Assembly: GCF_003346775.1 (NCBI RefSeq)
Contig: NZ_CP031219.1
Coordinates: 2,294,001 to 2,358,000, forward strand
Source: Malaciobacter mytili LMG 24559
GTDB lineage: Bacteria; Campylobacterota; Campylobacteria; Campylobacterales; Arcobacteraceae
Direction of reading: 5' to 3'
Length of the DNA stretch: 64,000 bases
This document shows positions 18,714 through 35,332 of the stretch, in pieces (position 1 is the stretch's first letter; each line of letters starts with the position of its first letter). A program made the translations under genes and the position numbers. Below the pieces are notes generated by a model. The model searched no databases. It was not told the DNA's origin and saw only the letters and a list, made by a program, of their open reading frames with translations.

Positions 18714-20147
18714 ATGCAGTTTCACAGTTTTGAATACGCTGTTTTTTTAGTTCTTATTGTAATTAGTTATTATTTAATTCCTCACCGTTTTAGATGGGGA
18801 TTATTATTGGCAGCTAGTTACTTCTTTTATGGAGCTTGGAGAATAGATTTCCTCCTATTATTAGTTATTTCTACATTAACAGATTTTATATTATCAATAT
18901 TTATTGAAAAAGAAAAATCTGCTTATATACGAAAAGTATTATTAATCGTTAGTTTATCAATTAACTTGGGACTTCTATTTATTTTTAAATATATTGGTGT
19001 AATTATTAATTTTATTATAGGTATTATTTCTTTTGAAAACTTTTCTGAAATAGATATTATATTACCACTTGGAATATCATTTTATACTTTTCAAACTATT
19101 AGTTATACAGTTGATGTATATAGAAAAAGAATTCCTGCTGAAAAGCATATTGGTTATTATGCTCTTTATGTTGCCTTTTTCCCTCAATTACTTGCAGGTC
19201 CAATAGAGCGTGCATCAATGTTACTAAAACAGTTTAAAATTCCTAAAAAAATTAATTTTACAGGGATTAAAATTGGATATGGTTTAATTTTATTTGGTTT
19301 ATTTAAAAAAATAGTAATTGCAGATAGTATTGATGAATACTTTGATCCAATTAGATTAAATCCACAAACATATAATGCTTTTGATGTATTTTTAGCTGCA
19401 CCTGCAACAATATATCAGTATTATTGTGATCTATCTGGCTATGCTGATATTGCTATTGGTTCAGCACTTTTATTAGGTATTCAACTAAGTCAAAACTTTG
19501 ATAGACCCTTTGCTGCCACAAGTACAAGAAAGTTTTGGTACAAGTGGCATATTACTGTTACAAGTTGGTTTAGAGACTATTTATTAAGGCAGTTTACAAC
19601 AAAAGATAAACGTTCAGTTACAACAATTAGACCTATGCCACTTATTTTGACAGGATTATTAATTGGATTATGGCATGGGGCACAATTGGGTTGGATAATT
19701 GCAGGAATTTCTGTTGGAGTTTTATCTATATTAGAAAGTAGATGGATAAAGTGGAAAGTTAAATATAAAATTACTCCTAAAAATCGTTTTCAAAGAAGAA
19801 TTTTTGATTGGATTGGACGATTTTATGTTTGGATAATTGTTTTTTTTGTAATAGGCTTTCCTTTAACTTGGGAAAATTTCAATAATATTCAAGCTGTTAT
19901 AAATCAATTTATTTTATTCCTTCCTACGGATATTTTTCAATGGAAATTTAGTTTTATCTCATCAAAAATCATTATCTTAATTATAATCTTGGAGCTTTGG
20001 CAATGGCTAAATGAACAAAAAAAAATAAAACAAATAAAAGAAGCTGTTCCTTTTGAACTTTGGTGGTTCTTTCAACTTTTTTTCTTGATTTTTATTTTAA
20101 ATTTTGCGGTATATGGAAAACCAGGCTTTTTATACTTTAAGTTTTAG
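18714..20147 (+). CDS. MBOAT-family membrane O-acyltransferase, second copy
   Basis: 477 residues, polytopic, with the same architecture as the MBOAT encoded at 4601-6070 but clearly a different sequence. Motifs include LPLGISFYTFQTISYTVD, FFPQLLAGPIER, CDLSGYADIAIGSALL, the ATSTRKFWYKWHIT segment and GLWHGAQLG with the catalytic His. It follows the carbamoyltransferase after 141 bp of AT-rich sequence and is 8 bp ahead of an SGNH-like gene, forming the second acylation pair of the locus. The upstream gap may hold its own promoter; ribosome site weak. Acceptor unknown. Confidence 0.9.
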   Translation: MQFHSFEYAVFLVLIVISYYLIPHRFRWGLLLAASYFFYGAWRIDFLLLLVISTLTDFILSIFIEKEKSAYIRKVLLIVSLSINLGLLFIFKYIGVIINFIIGIISFENFSEIDIILPLGISFYTFQTISYTVDVYRKRIPAEKHIGYYALYVAFFPQLLAGPIERASMLLKQFKIPKKINFTGIKIGYGLILFGLFKKIVIADSIDEYFDPIRLNPQTYNAFDVFLAAPATIYQYYCDLSGYADIAIGSALLLGIQLSQNFDRPFAATSTRKFWYKWHITVTSWFRDYLLRQFTTKDKRSVTTIRPMPLILTGLLIGLWHGAQLGWIIAGISVGVLSILESRWIKWKVKYKITPKNRFQRRIFDWIGRFYVWIIVFFVIGFPLTWENFNNIQAVINQFILFLPTDIFQWKFSFISSKIIILIIILELWQWLNEQKKIKQIKEAVPFELWWFFQLFFLIFILNFAVYGKPGFLYFKF

Positions 20148-20155
20148 GAGAAAAA

Positions 20156-21166
20156 TTGCATCAATTAAAACAACTTATAAATCTTCGTAAAATATTAATT
20201 ATTATCATAGGAACTATTATTATAGTAACTGGTTTAAATAAAATTAGTATAGTTTATCCTTCTAGTCATGAAACATACAACAAATATATTGATGAGGGTA
20301 TTAAATTATTATCTACTAATGAATATACTGCAATTGCAATAGGAAGTTCAATAGGTTTTTCACTAAATTTTGATGATTTAAATATTAAAGGTCTAAATTT
20401 TTCTTATGCTTCAAGAGACCTCTTAGAAGATGCTTACTTATTAAAACTTTTAGTAGAACAGTCTAATTCCATAAAGTATATTTTTTGGAGTGTTGGTGGA
20501 GCAAATAGTATGATGACAAATAATGCTTGGTATGCACCTTTTGTAAGAAGAGAGTTCTACCGCGCTGTAAATAAATATGAAACTAGTTTATTAGAACCAA
20601 TAGCTAATGATTGGAGTAATTATATACAAGGAAATTTTTTCCCTTTAATAAGAAAAGATTTTTGGAAAGAGCCTATAAAAAAAATTTTTAAACCTTCTAA
20701 AACTTATGAACAAAAAGATCTTTTTAAAGCTTTAAAAATAGTTAGTAAAGACTCACTATTAAGTAGAAATAGTAATACATTAACTCAAGAATATAATATT
20801 CAAAAAAATAATATGAAACAATTTGAAAACTCTCAATACTATTATCATAACACACCACAGTTAATTATGGAAGAAGTAATCAAAATGTGTAAATTTGTTG
20901 CTTCAAAAAATAAACAATTAATTTTTATCACTCCTCCATTTACTAAAAGTTATTTAGAACTTTCTAATACTCTTAATATCAAAGGAAAAGAATATTGGCA
21001 AAAAGTTATAAAAGAATGTAAAGAAAATAAAGCAATAGTTTTAGATTGGTCAAAAGATGATAACTATAAAAATAATTATAAATATTTTTATGATTATATT
21101 CATCTAAACCAAGAAGGCAATAAAATTTTTATGAAAGACCTATATAAAACTTTACAAAGACTTTAA
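20156..21166 (+). CDS. SGNH-like membrane-anchored protein, MBOAT partner
   Basis: 336 residues starting at TTG, supported by AGGAG a few bases upstream and the 8-bp spacing from the MBOAT gene. One N-terminal membrane segment (IIIGTIIIVTG) precedes a periplasmic domain. AIGSSIGFSLNF provides the Ser block, and YDYIHLNQEGNKIF provides the Asp/His block. Its layout matches the protein at 3572-4591, suggesting that each MBOAT has its own dedicated partner. Last gene of the rightward unit. Confidence 0.65.
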   Translation: MHQLKQLINLRKILIIIIGTIIIVTGLNKISIVYPSSHETYNKYIDEGIKLLSTNEYTAIAIGSSIGFSLNFDDLNIKGLNFSYASRDLLEDAYLLKLLVEQSNSIKYIFWSVGGANSMMTNNAWYAPFVRREFYRAVNKYETSLLEPIANDWSNYIQGNFFPLIRKDFWKEPIKKIFKPSKTYEQKDLFKALKIVSKDSLLSRNSNTLTQEYNIQKNNMKQFENSQYYYHNTPQLIMEEVIKMCKFVASKNKQLIFITPPFTKSYLELSNTLNIKGKEYWQKVIKECKENKAIVLDWSKDDNYKNNYKYFYDYIHLNQEGNKIFMKDLYKTLQRL

Positions 21167-21611
21167 TAATATTATTTATATTAACTAATAACAAAAAAAA
21201 CATAGAGTGTTTAATTTATATAAAGATAATTTCACTTTACTTTTTCAAGTTTAATTAAAATATTCATATCTTTGTTCAAATCAATCCATTGCCTTTTTGA
21301 TTTATAGCCATCTTTTGTATTAAAATATCATATTTATCTTTTTTAACATAATTCCTTGTTTAAACTTTGTTTTTATATTCATTATTTTGATTATTGGGTT
21401 ATCTACTTTCACTAATTTTAACATAATGTTTTTCTATGTCCTATTTAGTGTAGCCAGATCAAATAAACCTACTGTACCACTTAACCACTTTATTGCATTA
21501 TTAATATTATTAAACATTAAATACTTTTATTTTTATAGAATTCTATTTGTTTATAAATTAAAATAGTTATACATGCTTCAAAATTTGGACATGCTAACAA
21601 TTTTAAATTTT
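21167..21611 (-). pseudogene. Remnants of decayed coding sequence
   Basis: No intact gene in these 445 bases. On the minus strand short open pieces remain, for example MFNNINNAIKWLSGTVGLF near 21520-21450, a piece containing VDNPIIKIMNI, and TKDGYKSKRQWIDLNKDMN near 21325-21255, in different frames and separated by stops. They read like broken protein, possibly mobile-element cargo, but I do not recognise a family. The stretch lies between the glycan locus and the Fic/integrase island. Confidence 0.35.
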
Positions 21612-21749
21612 CTAATCTAAAATCTTTTTTTGTTCAATTGCAAATAAAAAATCAGTTATTACATCTGTATGGTGTTCATCTTTTTTCAATTGATTTACTG
21701 CATTTATATAATCATCTTGTGTAATTTCTTCTAGTTTTGATATTTTCAT
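21612..21749 (-). CDS. Small hypothetical protein, 45 aa
   Basis: A 45-residue frame (starts MKISKLEEITQDDYINAV, ends FAIEQKKILD) with a strong AAAGGAG ribosome site 6-8 bases before the ATG. It is acidic, probably helical and without membrane segments. It lies 30 bp downstream of the Fic gene on the same strand, so it is probably co-transcribed. It could be a small partner of Fic or the surviving start of a longer gene. No family recognised. Confidence 0.45.
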   Translation of the reverse strand: MKISKLEEITQDDYINAVNQLKKDEHHTDVITDFLFAIEQKKILD

Positions 21750-21779
21750 ATTAGAACTCCTTTTATATTAAATTAATTA

Positions 21780-22970
21780 TCAGTTCTCAAATAAATCAGG
21801 TATAAGATAGCTAGACAACTTACTATTTAATTTAAATCTTAATTTCCCTCTAGGACTATCTGTTTGTAAATAATCTTCTTCTAGTAACTCTTTTACAATA
21901 GCTATAGCCTTAGGAGCACTTACACCTAAGATTTCTTGAGCATCGCCTCTAGTTACTTCTCCATGAACCAATAAATACTCTAAGAGTTTATTTGAGTTTT
22001 TTGGTAGAGGTTTGACATTATGAATTAATTTTTTTTGTGATAGTTCAACATAAGCTTTTATTTTTGTTGCCATAGAATCTAATTTTAAATATTCACTCAT
22101 AAATAATACTTGATCTAATGCAATATCTAACATAAATTCTAAAAAGTTTTCAAGTCCTTTTAATGTTAATGGTCCTCTTCCATCATTATATCCACTAAAC
22201 TTTTCATCTGCTAATGATAAAAACTTTCTATACTCTTTTTGATTTCTAGCAAGCCCTCTTGATATATTCCATAGTCCATAACCTTGGATATCGCAATGAT
22301 ACATTAAGTAATCTAAATAAAGTCTAGATACTCTTCCATTTCCATCATAAAATGGATGTATATATGTTAATCTATGATGGGAGCACAAAGCATAGATTAG
22401 TTTCATTGTATGTGTAGAGTTTTTAGATTGATTATATAACATCTCAAATTCATTGAAACAAGCTATTAATTCATCACTTTGAGGTGGAATATGTTCTCCA
22501 ACTTGAACATAACCTTCTCTTAGTTTACCAGGTATCATTTCTACTTCTAACTCACCATTTTTAATATTTAGTGCATATTTCATCTCTTCTTTACTATAAA
22601 ATTCTTTATGAATCTCTAGTATTTTTTCTAATGAATATGGTTTAGTTGAGATATCTAGTGTTGTTTCTAAAAATTTTTGTACTTCAATATGTACCAATGA
22701 CAGTTGTTGCATACTTTTCTTTTTAGTATCTTTAGAAAATTCATTTTTCATTGCACGTTCAATATCAATAGGATGTGTACCTTCTGATTCAATTTTATTT
22801 GAGTAATAAGAGTTTATAGTCCGTAAATTTTCTTTTATTGCATTAATTATATGAATATTTAAATTTCCTGTTAACTTAGCACTCTCAATTATAATACGTT
22901 CCGCTTTATTAAGTATCTCTTGTTTTAAAGGATAATGTTCAGTTTGTGGTATAATTGGAGTTGTGTACAT
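21780..22970 (-). CDS. Fic-domain protein with C-terminal winged helix
   Basis: 396 residues. The active-site loop HPFYDGNGR is at 205-213 and matches the consensus, so AMP-transfer activity is expected. The N-terminal region has an SNKIE element like the inhibitory helix motif of self-inhibited (class II) Fic proteins. The C-terminal part (about 325-376, GEVTRGDAQEILGVSAPKA) looks like a winged helix-turn-helix, suggesting DNA binding or autoregulation. It lies next to an integrase, an accessory setting. Targets unknown. Two identical 19-base repeats lie just upstream. Confidence 0.9.
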   Translation of the reverse strand: MYTTPIIPQTEHYPLKQEILNKAERIIIESAKLTGNLNIHIINAIKENLRTINSYYSNKIESEGTHPIDIERAMKNEFSKDTKKKSMQQLSLVHIEVQKFLETTLDISTKPYSLEKILEIHKEFYSKEEMKYALNIKNGELEVEMIPGKLREGYVQVGEHIPPQSDELIACFNEFEMLYNQSKNSTHTMKLIYALCSHHRLTYIHPFYDGNGRVSRLYLDYLMYHCDIQGYGLWNISRGLARNQKEYRKFLSLADEKFSGYNDGRGPLTLKGLENFLEFMLDIALDQVLFMSEYLKLDSMATKIKAYVELSQKKLIHNVKPLPKNSNKLLEYLLVHGEVTRGDAQEILGVSAPKAIAIVKELLEEDYLQTDSPRGKLRFKLNSKLSSYLIPDLFEN

Positions 22971-23014
22971 TCGTAACCTTTTTATAGAAAAAGTATAGAT
23001 TATATATACTTTTT

Positions 23015-23124
23015 TTTAAATTCTTTTTTAAATCTTTTAATAGATTAAATATACCATAAAATAGATATTTATAACACTATTTTTTTAAATTATATTATAA
23101 AGTTTTTAAATTCTTTTTTAAATA
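23015..23124. repeat. Pair of 19-base direct repeats upstream of the Fic gene
   Basis: The 19-mer TTTAAATTCTTTTTTAAAT occurs at 23015-23033 and again at 23106-23124, both between the Fic start and the integrase end. It may be an operator pair for the Fic winged helix or a duplication. AT-rich background makes chance repeats commoner, but 19 identical bases is notable. Confidence 0.5.
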
Positions 23125-23151
23125 AAGGAAATTGATACTTATTTATCAGTT

Positions 23152-24381
23152 TTAAACTAATTTAATATTATCCAACCAATCAGCATACCACTGTATCAAT
23201 TCTCTTTTCTCTTCAAAATACTTAAATTTTGATTCTCTATTATAAGCCCTTCTTACAGCATTTCTATCTTTATGAGCTAAACAAGCTTCTATAACATCAC
23301 TATTAAATCCATGAGATTTCATATTATCATGACATACAGTTGAAAACATACTTCTAAAGCCATGAAATGTATGTTTATCTTTATAACCTAATTTGTTAAG
23401 TGTATCAGATAAAGTTGCACCAGCAACACCCCTATCATTTTTATAAGGAGAAGGAAAAACAAATTCACTTCTATTTTTAGAGTAAATTTCAACATTTTTA
23501 AGTATTTGAATTGCTTGTGTAGGTAAAGGGAAAATAAAATCATTATTAGTTGATACTTTCATATTCTTTTTAGAAATAGTCCATATACCTTTTTCTAAAT
23601 CTAATTCTTTCCATCTCATTAATCTAATATTTGCACTTCTTACAAATACATACGGTACTATTTTCAATATCAATGCAGTACTAATATCAGTTTTAAATTT
23701 TTTTTGAATAGTACTAATATCTTTTAAAAGCTCTTTTATTTCATTTGGTTCTGTAATTGCAGGTAGATGATTTTCACTGTTTTTAACCAAAATAGATGAC
23801 TTATCTATATCACCAATTATATTACGTTCAACATACTCATTAGTAACTGCAAATTTAAATATTTTATCTAGTAATGAAAATAGTCTATGAGCTGTTTCAA
23901 TGTTACCTTTTTTTTGTACAACCTGTAAAGCAGAGATAATATCAACTCTTTTAATATCTTTTAGTGCAAAATCACCTAAAGTAGAAGTTACATTTTTTAG
24001 TATTCTTTCATTTTGTGTTACAGTAGCAGGACTACTATTTAACTTTCTTAAATCAAGCCATTTTGATACAATAAAGTTTAAGTTAATACCCTCTTCTAGC
24101 TTTTGACTATTTTTATATGTTATAGGGTTAATATTCTTTAAAAGTTGTTCTTTTGCTCTTTCCCTAGATTCTCGTGCTTCTTTTAAAGAAACAAGAGGAT
24201 AAGTACCAAAAGACATTGATTTTCTTTTACCACCATAAGAAAAATCAAATCTCCACATTTTGTTTCCACTTTTTCTAACAAGTAAAAAAAGTCCATTTCC
24301 ATCAGATAACTTGTATTCTTTATCTTTTGGCTTAGCTTTTCTAATTTCTGTATCAGTTAGTGGTTTTACGGTAGCTGGCAT
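23152..24381 (-). CDS. Tyrosine-type site-specific integrase with DUF4102 N-domain
   Basis: 409 residues. The N-terminal arm-binding domain (LTDTEIRKAKPKDKEYKLSD, then FGTYPLVSLKEARE) is typical of P4-like island integrases. The catalytic domain shows Arg in RSANIRLMRW, His340 and Arg343 in HGFR, His370 in LAHKDR and the nucleophile Tyr380 in RRAYNR, so it looks intact. Such enzymes normally integrate at tRNA 3' ends, but no tRNA is adjacent here. It and the Fic gene appear to be the remains of a small genomic island. Confidence 0.92.
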   Translation of the reverse strand: MPATVKPLTDTEIRKAKPKDKEYKLSDGNGLFLLVRKSGNKMWRFDFSYGGKRKSMSFGTYPLVSLKEARESRERAKEQLLKNINPITYKNSQKLEEGINLNFIVSKWLDLRKLNSSPATVTQNERILKNVTSTLGDFALKDIKRVDIISALQVVQKKGNIETAHRLFSLLDKIFKFAVTNEYVERNIIGDIDKSSILVKNSENHLPAITEPNEIKELLKDISTIQKKFKTDISTALILKIVPYVFVRSANIRLMRWKELDLEKGIWTISKKNMKVSTNNDFIFPLPTQAIQILKNVEIYSKNRSEFVFPSPYKNDRGVAGATLSDTLNKLGYKDKHTFHGFRSMFSTVCHDNMKSHGFNSDVIEACLAHKDRNAVRRAYNRESKFKYFEEKRELIQWYADWLDNIKLV

Positions 24382-24434
24382 TTTTTACGGTACTCCATAT
24401 TAAAAATCAATTTTATACCGTAAAATATACCGTA
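24364..24434. promoter_or_regulatory. Cluster of TACCGTA heptamers at the integrase start
   Basis: Four copies of one heptamer lie within about 70 bases: as TACGGTA at 24367-24373 and 24386-24392, and as TACCGTA at 24416-24422 and 24428-24434. The first two are inverted relative to the last two, and each pair extends into A- or T-rich flanks. They straddle the integrase start codon, as expected for integrase arm sites or an autoregulatory operator. Function is inference. Confidence 0.5.
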
Positions 24435-24503
24435 TAAAAGCTGAAATTTGTTTGAAAAAATATGAAAAAATATGAAGTAATATGAAATATATAAGATAGA
24501 CAA

Positions 24504-24523
24504 AGCCCCATTTTAAAGGGGCT
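24504..24523 (-). terminator. Hairpin downstream of the YciI gene
   Basis: AGCCCC (24504-24509) pairs with GGGGCT (24518-24523) across an 8-base loop; reading leftward the stem is followed by TTTG. A modest intrinsic terminator for the YciI gene. Confidence 0.5.
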
Positions 24524-24541
24524 ATATGATTTTAAATGAAG

Positions 24542-24826
24542 TTATTTGTTAAGTAATTTAACTGGCACGATTTGGAATTCTTCCATATTCCAAACACCAT
24601 TTGTTACATATGGCTCATTATCTAACCAGTCATTTAATTCATCTTCTGTTTCAAAATCTACAAATAAAGTTGAACCTACCATTTGTTCTTCTTCAATTAA
24701 TGCACCAGCATTGATAATTTTACCCTCAGCCATTAGTTTTTTTGCACCTTCAACATGAGCTTCTCTAACAGCTAATCTTTTTTCTAAAGCATTATCATTA
24801 TCATATGCGATTATTAAATATTGCAT
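24542..24826 (-). CDS. YciI-family protein
   Basis: 94 residues, a full-length single YciI domain of the dimeric alpha/beta-barrel type. It opens with MQYLIIAYDNDNALEKRL, has the conserved His in REAHVEG, and ends with the typical FQIVPVKLL. Family members are cytoplasmic; a few have dehalogenase- or muconolactone-isomerase-like activity but most are uncharacterised. Single gene with its own terminator. Exact reaction unknown. Confidence 0.85.
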   Translation of the reverse strand: MQYLIIAYDNDNALEKRLAVREAHVEGAKKLMAEGKIINAGALIEEEQMVGSTLFVDFETEDELNDWLDNEPYVTNGVWNMEEFQIVPVKLLNK

Positions 24827-24883
24827 TTTTTTCCTTTTTAATTTTTAGAAATTATATCATAAATAAATAATATTAAAAAACAG

Positions 24884-25591
24884 TTAGACAACTATTTGAT
24901 ATTCATCAAAATAGTAGCCTTGAACATAATCACAATCTAAAGTTTTAACTAGATTATAATCAGCTTGTGTTTCTACTCCTTCTATAATACTTAATTGGCC
25001 ATTTAATCTAATTGTTTTTAATATACCTTTTAAATAGTGTAAATAGTTTCTATTACACTCTATTTGTCTTAAAAAAGATTTATCAATCTTTATATATTTA
25101 CTTCCATTCATCATATAAAATGAAAACATAGAACCATCTTGCCCAAAATCATCAAGTGCAGTATCTATTTGCTTGGAATTAAGCCAAAGAGAAAAGTTTC
25201 TCATTATATTTGCACTTGTTTCATCATCACTACCATTTTCAGTAATTTCAACTACGATATTATCTTTTAGTTCATTTAAAAAAAGTTCCCAATAAGATTG
25301 CTGTTCATTCGAGACACAAATATCAGCATCAAAATTTAAAAATAACTTTTTTTTCTTAGGGAAATTTTTTATTTGTAATAATTTATTTCTTTTTTCAAGT
25401 TCAAAAAATAATTTATTATTATGGTGTAAATGTCTAAAAATTTCTTCAGTAGAAATTAGATTATTATCAATTTCAAATTTTGACAAAGCCTCATAGGCAA
25501 AGATTTTTTGTGTTTTTATATTAATTATGGGTTCATATTTTGTAAAATATTTCGCATTTAAAATTAAGTGTTTAAACTCTATATTATTCAT
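24884..25591 (-). CDS. EAL-domain protein, probable c-di-GMP phosphodiesterase
   Basis: 235 residues consisting of one EAL domain. The signature is YEAL (residues 33-36). Metal and catalytic positions are present in LFLNFD, VVEITENG, DDFG, KIDKSF, EGVETQ and QGYYF, so the enzyme should hydrolyse cyclic di-GMP. No sensor or membrane domain is attached, so control must come from partners or expression. It is 54 bp downstream of a small membrane protein gene on the same strand, which may anchor or regulate it; inference. Confidence 0.88.
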   Translation of the reverse strand: MNNIEFKHLILNAKYFTKYEPIINIKTQKIFAYEALSKFEIDNNLISTEEIFRHLHHNNKLFFELEKRNKLLQIKNFPKKKKLFLNFDADICVSNEQQSYWELFLNELKDNIVVEITENGSDDETSANIMRNFSLWLNSKQIDTALDDFGQDGSMFSFYMMNGSKYIKIDKSFLRQIECNRNYLHYLKGILKTIRLNGQLSIIEGVETQADYNLVKTLDCDYVQGYYFDEYQIVV

Positions 25592-25645
25592 AAATAATAA
25601 TATAACAAAAAACTACTTAATATTTTATGATAATTAGTATCAATA

Positions 25646-26032
25646 TTAAAAATAATCGGAAGCAAATAGAAAAGTTATAGGATAAGCAACTGCATTAAAA
25701 TATCTAAGCATAGGAGTGATTTTAATATTTGGCATAATCTCTTCAAAATATGCACCTTGATTTAGTTTTTGCATAAGTGAAAGTTTAAAAGCAATATCAA
25801 AAAATTTAATTCCAACAATACTTAACATTAAAAAATTATAATTATGTAAATATACAGTTAAAAAAATAGAGTAAATAAATCCAGTATTTAATAAGAAATA
25901 TAAAAATAGGCTTTTATTAAAAACCATCAAATTGTTAGATAATAAACCATAAAGAGTTTCAGCTTTTTGCCAGTTTGATTCAAAAAGCTCAATAGCAATA
26001 AAAATAAAAAACAGAATTAATATTGTATCCAT
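25646..26032 (-). CDS. Small integral membrane protein, unknown function
   Basis: 128 residues with about three hydrophobic segments (near residues 1-16, 38-62 and 66-76) and a last one near the C-terminus. No family recognised. The start codon lies only 4 bp beyond the palindromic terminator of rpoC and has a poor ribosome site; it may depend on read-through or a promoter inside rpoC. An EAL-domain gene follows 54 bp on. Confidence 0.55.
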   Translation of the reverse strand: MDTILILFFIFIAIELFESNWQKAETLYGLLSNNLMVFNKSLFLYFLLNTGFIYSIFLTVYLHNYNFLMLSIVGIKFFDIAFKLSLMQKLNQGAYFEEIMPNIKITPMLRYFNAVAYPITFLFASDYF

Positions 26033-26036
26033 AGGT

Positions 26037-34761
<8,725 letters not shown>

Positions 34762-34774
34762 TTAGCTTTTTTTA

Positions 34775-34881
34775 TAAAGCGCAAAAAGCATCCCTAAAGG
34801 ATAAGGTTAAAATTCTTTGAAAATTCTAAACTTAGCCCTCAGTGATGCTAATCTTCTGTAAGGTAGGAAGTTCTACCTTAC
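34775..34881 (-). promoter_or_regulatory. Hairpins between rplL and rpoB (possible attenuator or processing site)
   Basis: Just after rplL, GTAAGGTAG (34858-34866) pairs with CTACCTTAC (34873-34881), a perfect 9-bp stem that can extend through CTGT/ACAG. Further on, AGCATC/GATGCT pairs across a longer loop and is followed by TTTTT when read leftward. In E. coli this position holds an RNase III site and a partial terminator; the same roles here are inference. Confidence 0.5.
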
Positions 34882-34904
34882 ATACAGTAAATTTAAAAGA
34901 GAAA

Positions 34905-35276
34905 TTATTTAATTTCTACTTTTGCTCCAGCAGCTTCTAATTGAGCTTTTGCAGCTTCTGCATCTTCTTTAGATACACCCTCTTTAATTGTAGATGGAGT
35001 TTCTTCAGCAGCAGCTTTTGCTTCTTTTAATCCAAGACCAGTTAAAGCTCTGATCTCTTTAATAACATTGATTTTTTTGTCACCTGAATCAACGATAACT
35101 ACGTCAAATTCAGTTTTTTCTTCAGCAGCATCAGCAGTAGCAACTGCAGCACCAGCTACAGCAACTGGTTGAGCAGATACTCCAAATTTTTCTTCAAATT
35201 CTTTTACTAATTCAGATAATTCTAATACAGATAAACCTGAGATGTATTCTAATACGTCTTCTTTAGAAATTGCCAT
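34905..35276 (-). CDS. rplL: 50S ribosomal protein L7/L12
   Basis: 123 residues. N-terminal dimerisation helices ([20 protein letters not shown]), an Ala-rich hinge, and a C-terminal factor-binding domain with [18 protein letters not shown]. It is the multi-copy stalk protein that recruits translation GTPases, bound through L10, whose gene lies 56 bp upstream. Confidence 0.99.
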   Translation of the reverse strand: MAISKEDVLEYISGLSVLELSELVKEFEEKFGVSAQPVAVAGAAVATADAAEEKTEFDVVIVDSGDKKINVIKEIRALTGLGLKEAKAAAEETPSTIKEGVSKEDAEAAKAQLEAAGAKVEIK

Positions 35277-35332
35277 TTCATTTTCCTTATAATATTTTTT
35301 TTATTTATTATTTAATTATATAATGCTTAAAA

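Noticed and set aside
3572-21166. Complete capsule or O-antigen locus
   Set aside because: Only one glycosyltransferase and no flippase, polymerase or ABC exporter were found, so the locus is described as modification or small-molecule biosynthesis instead.
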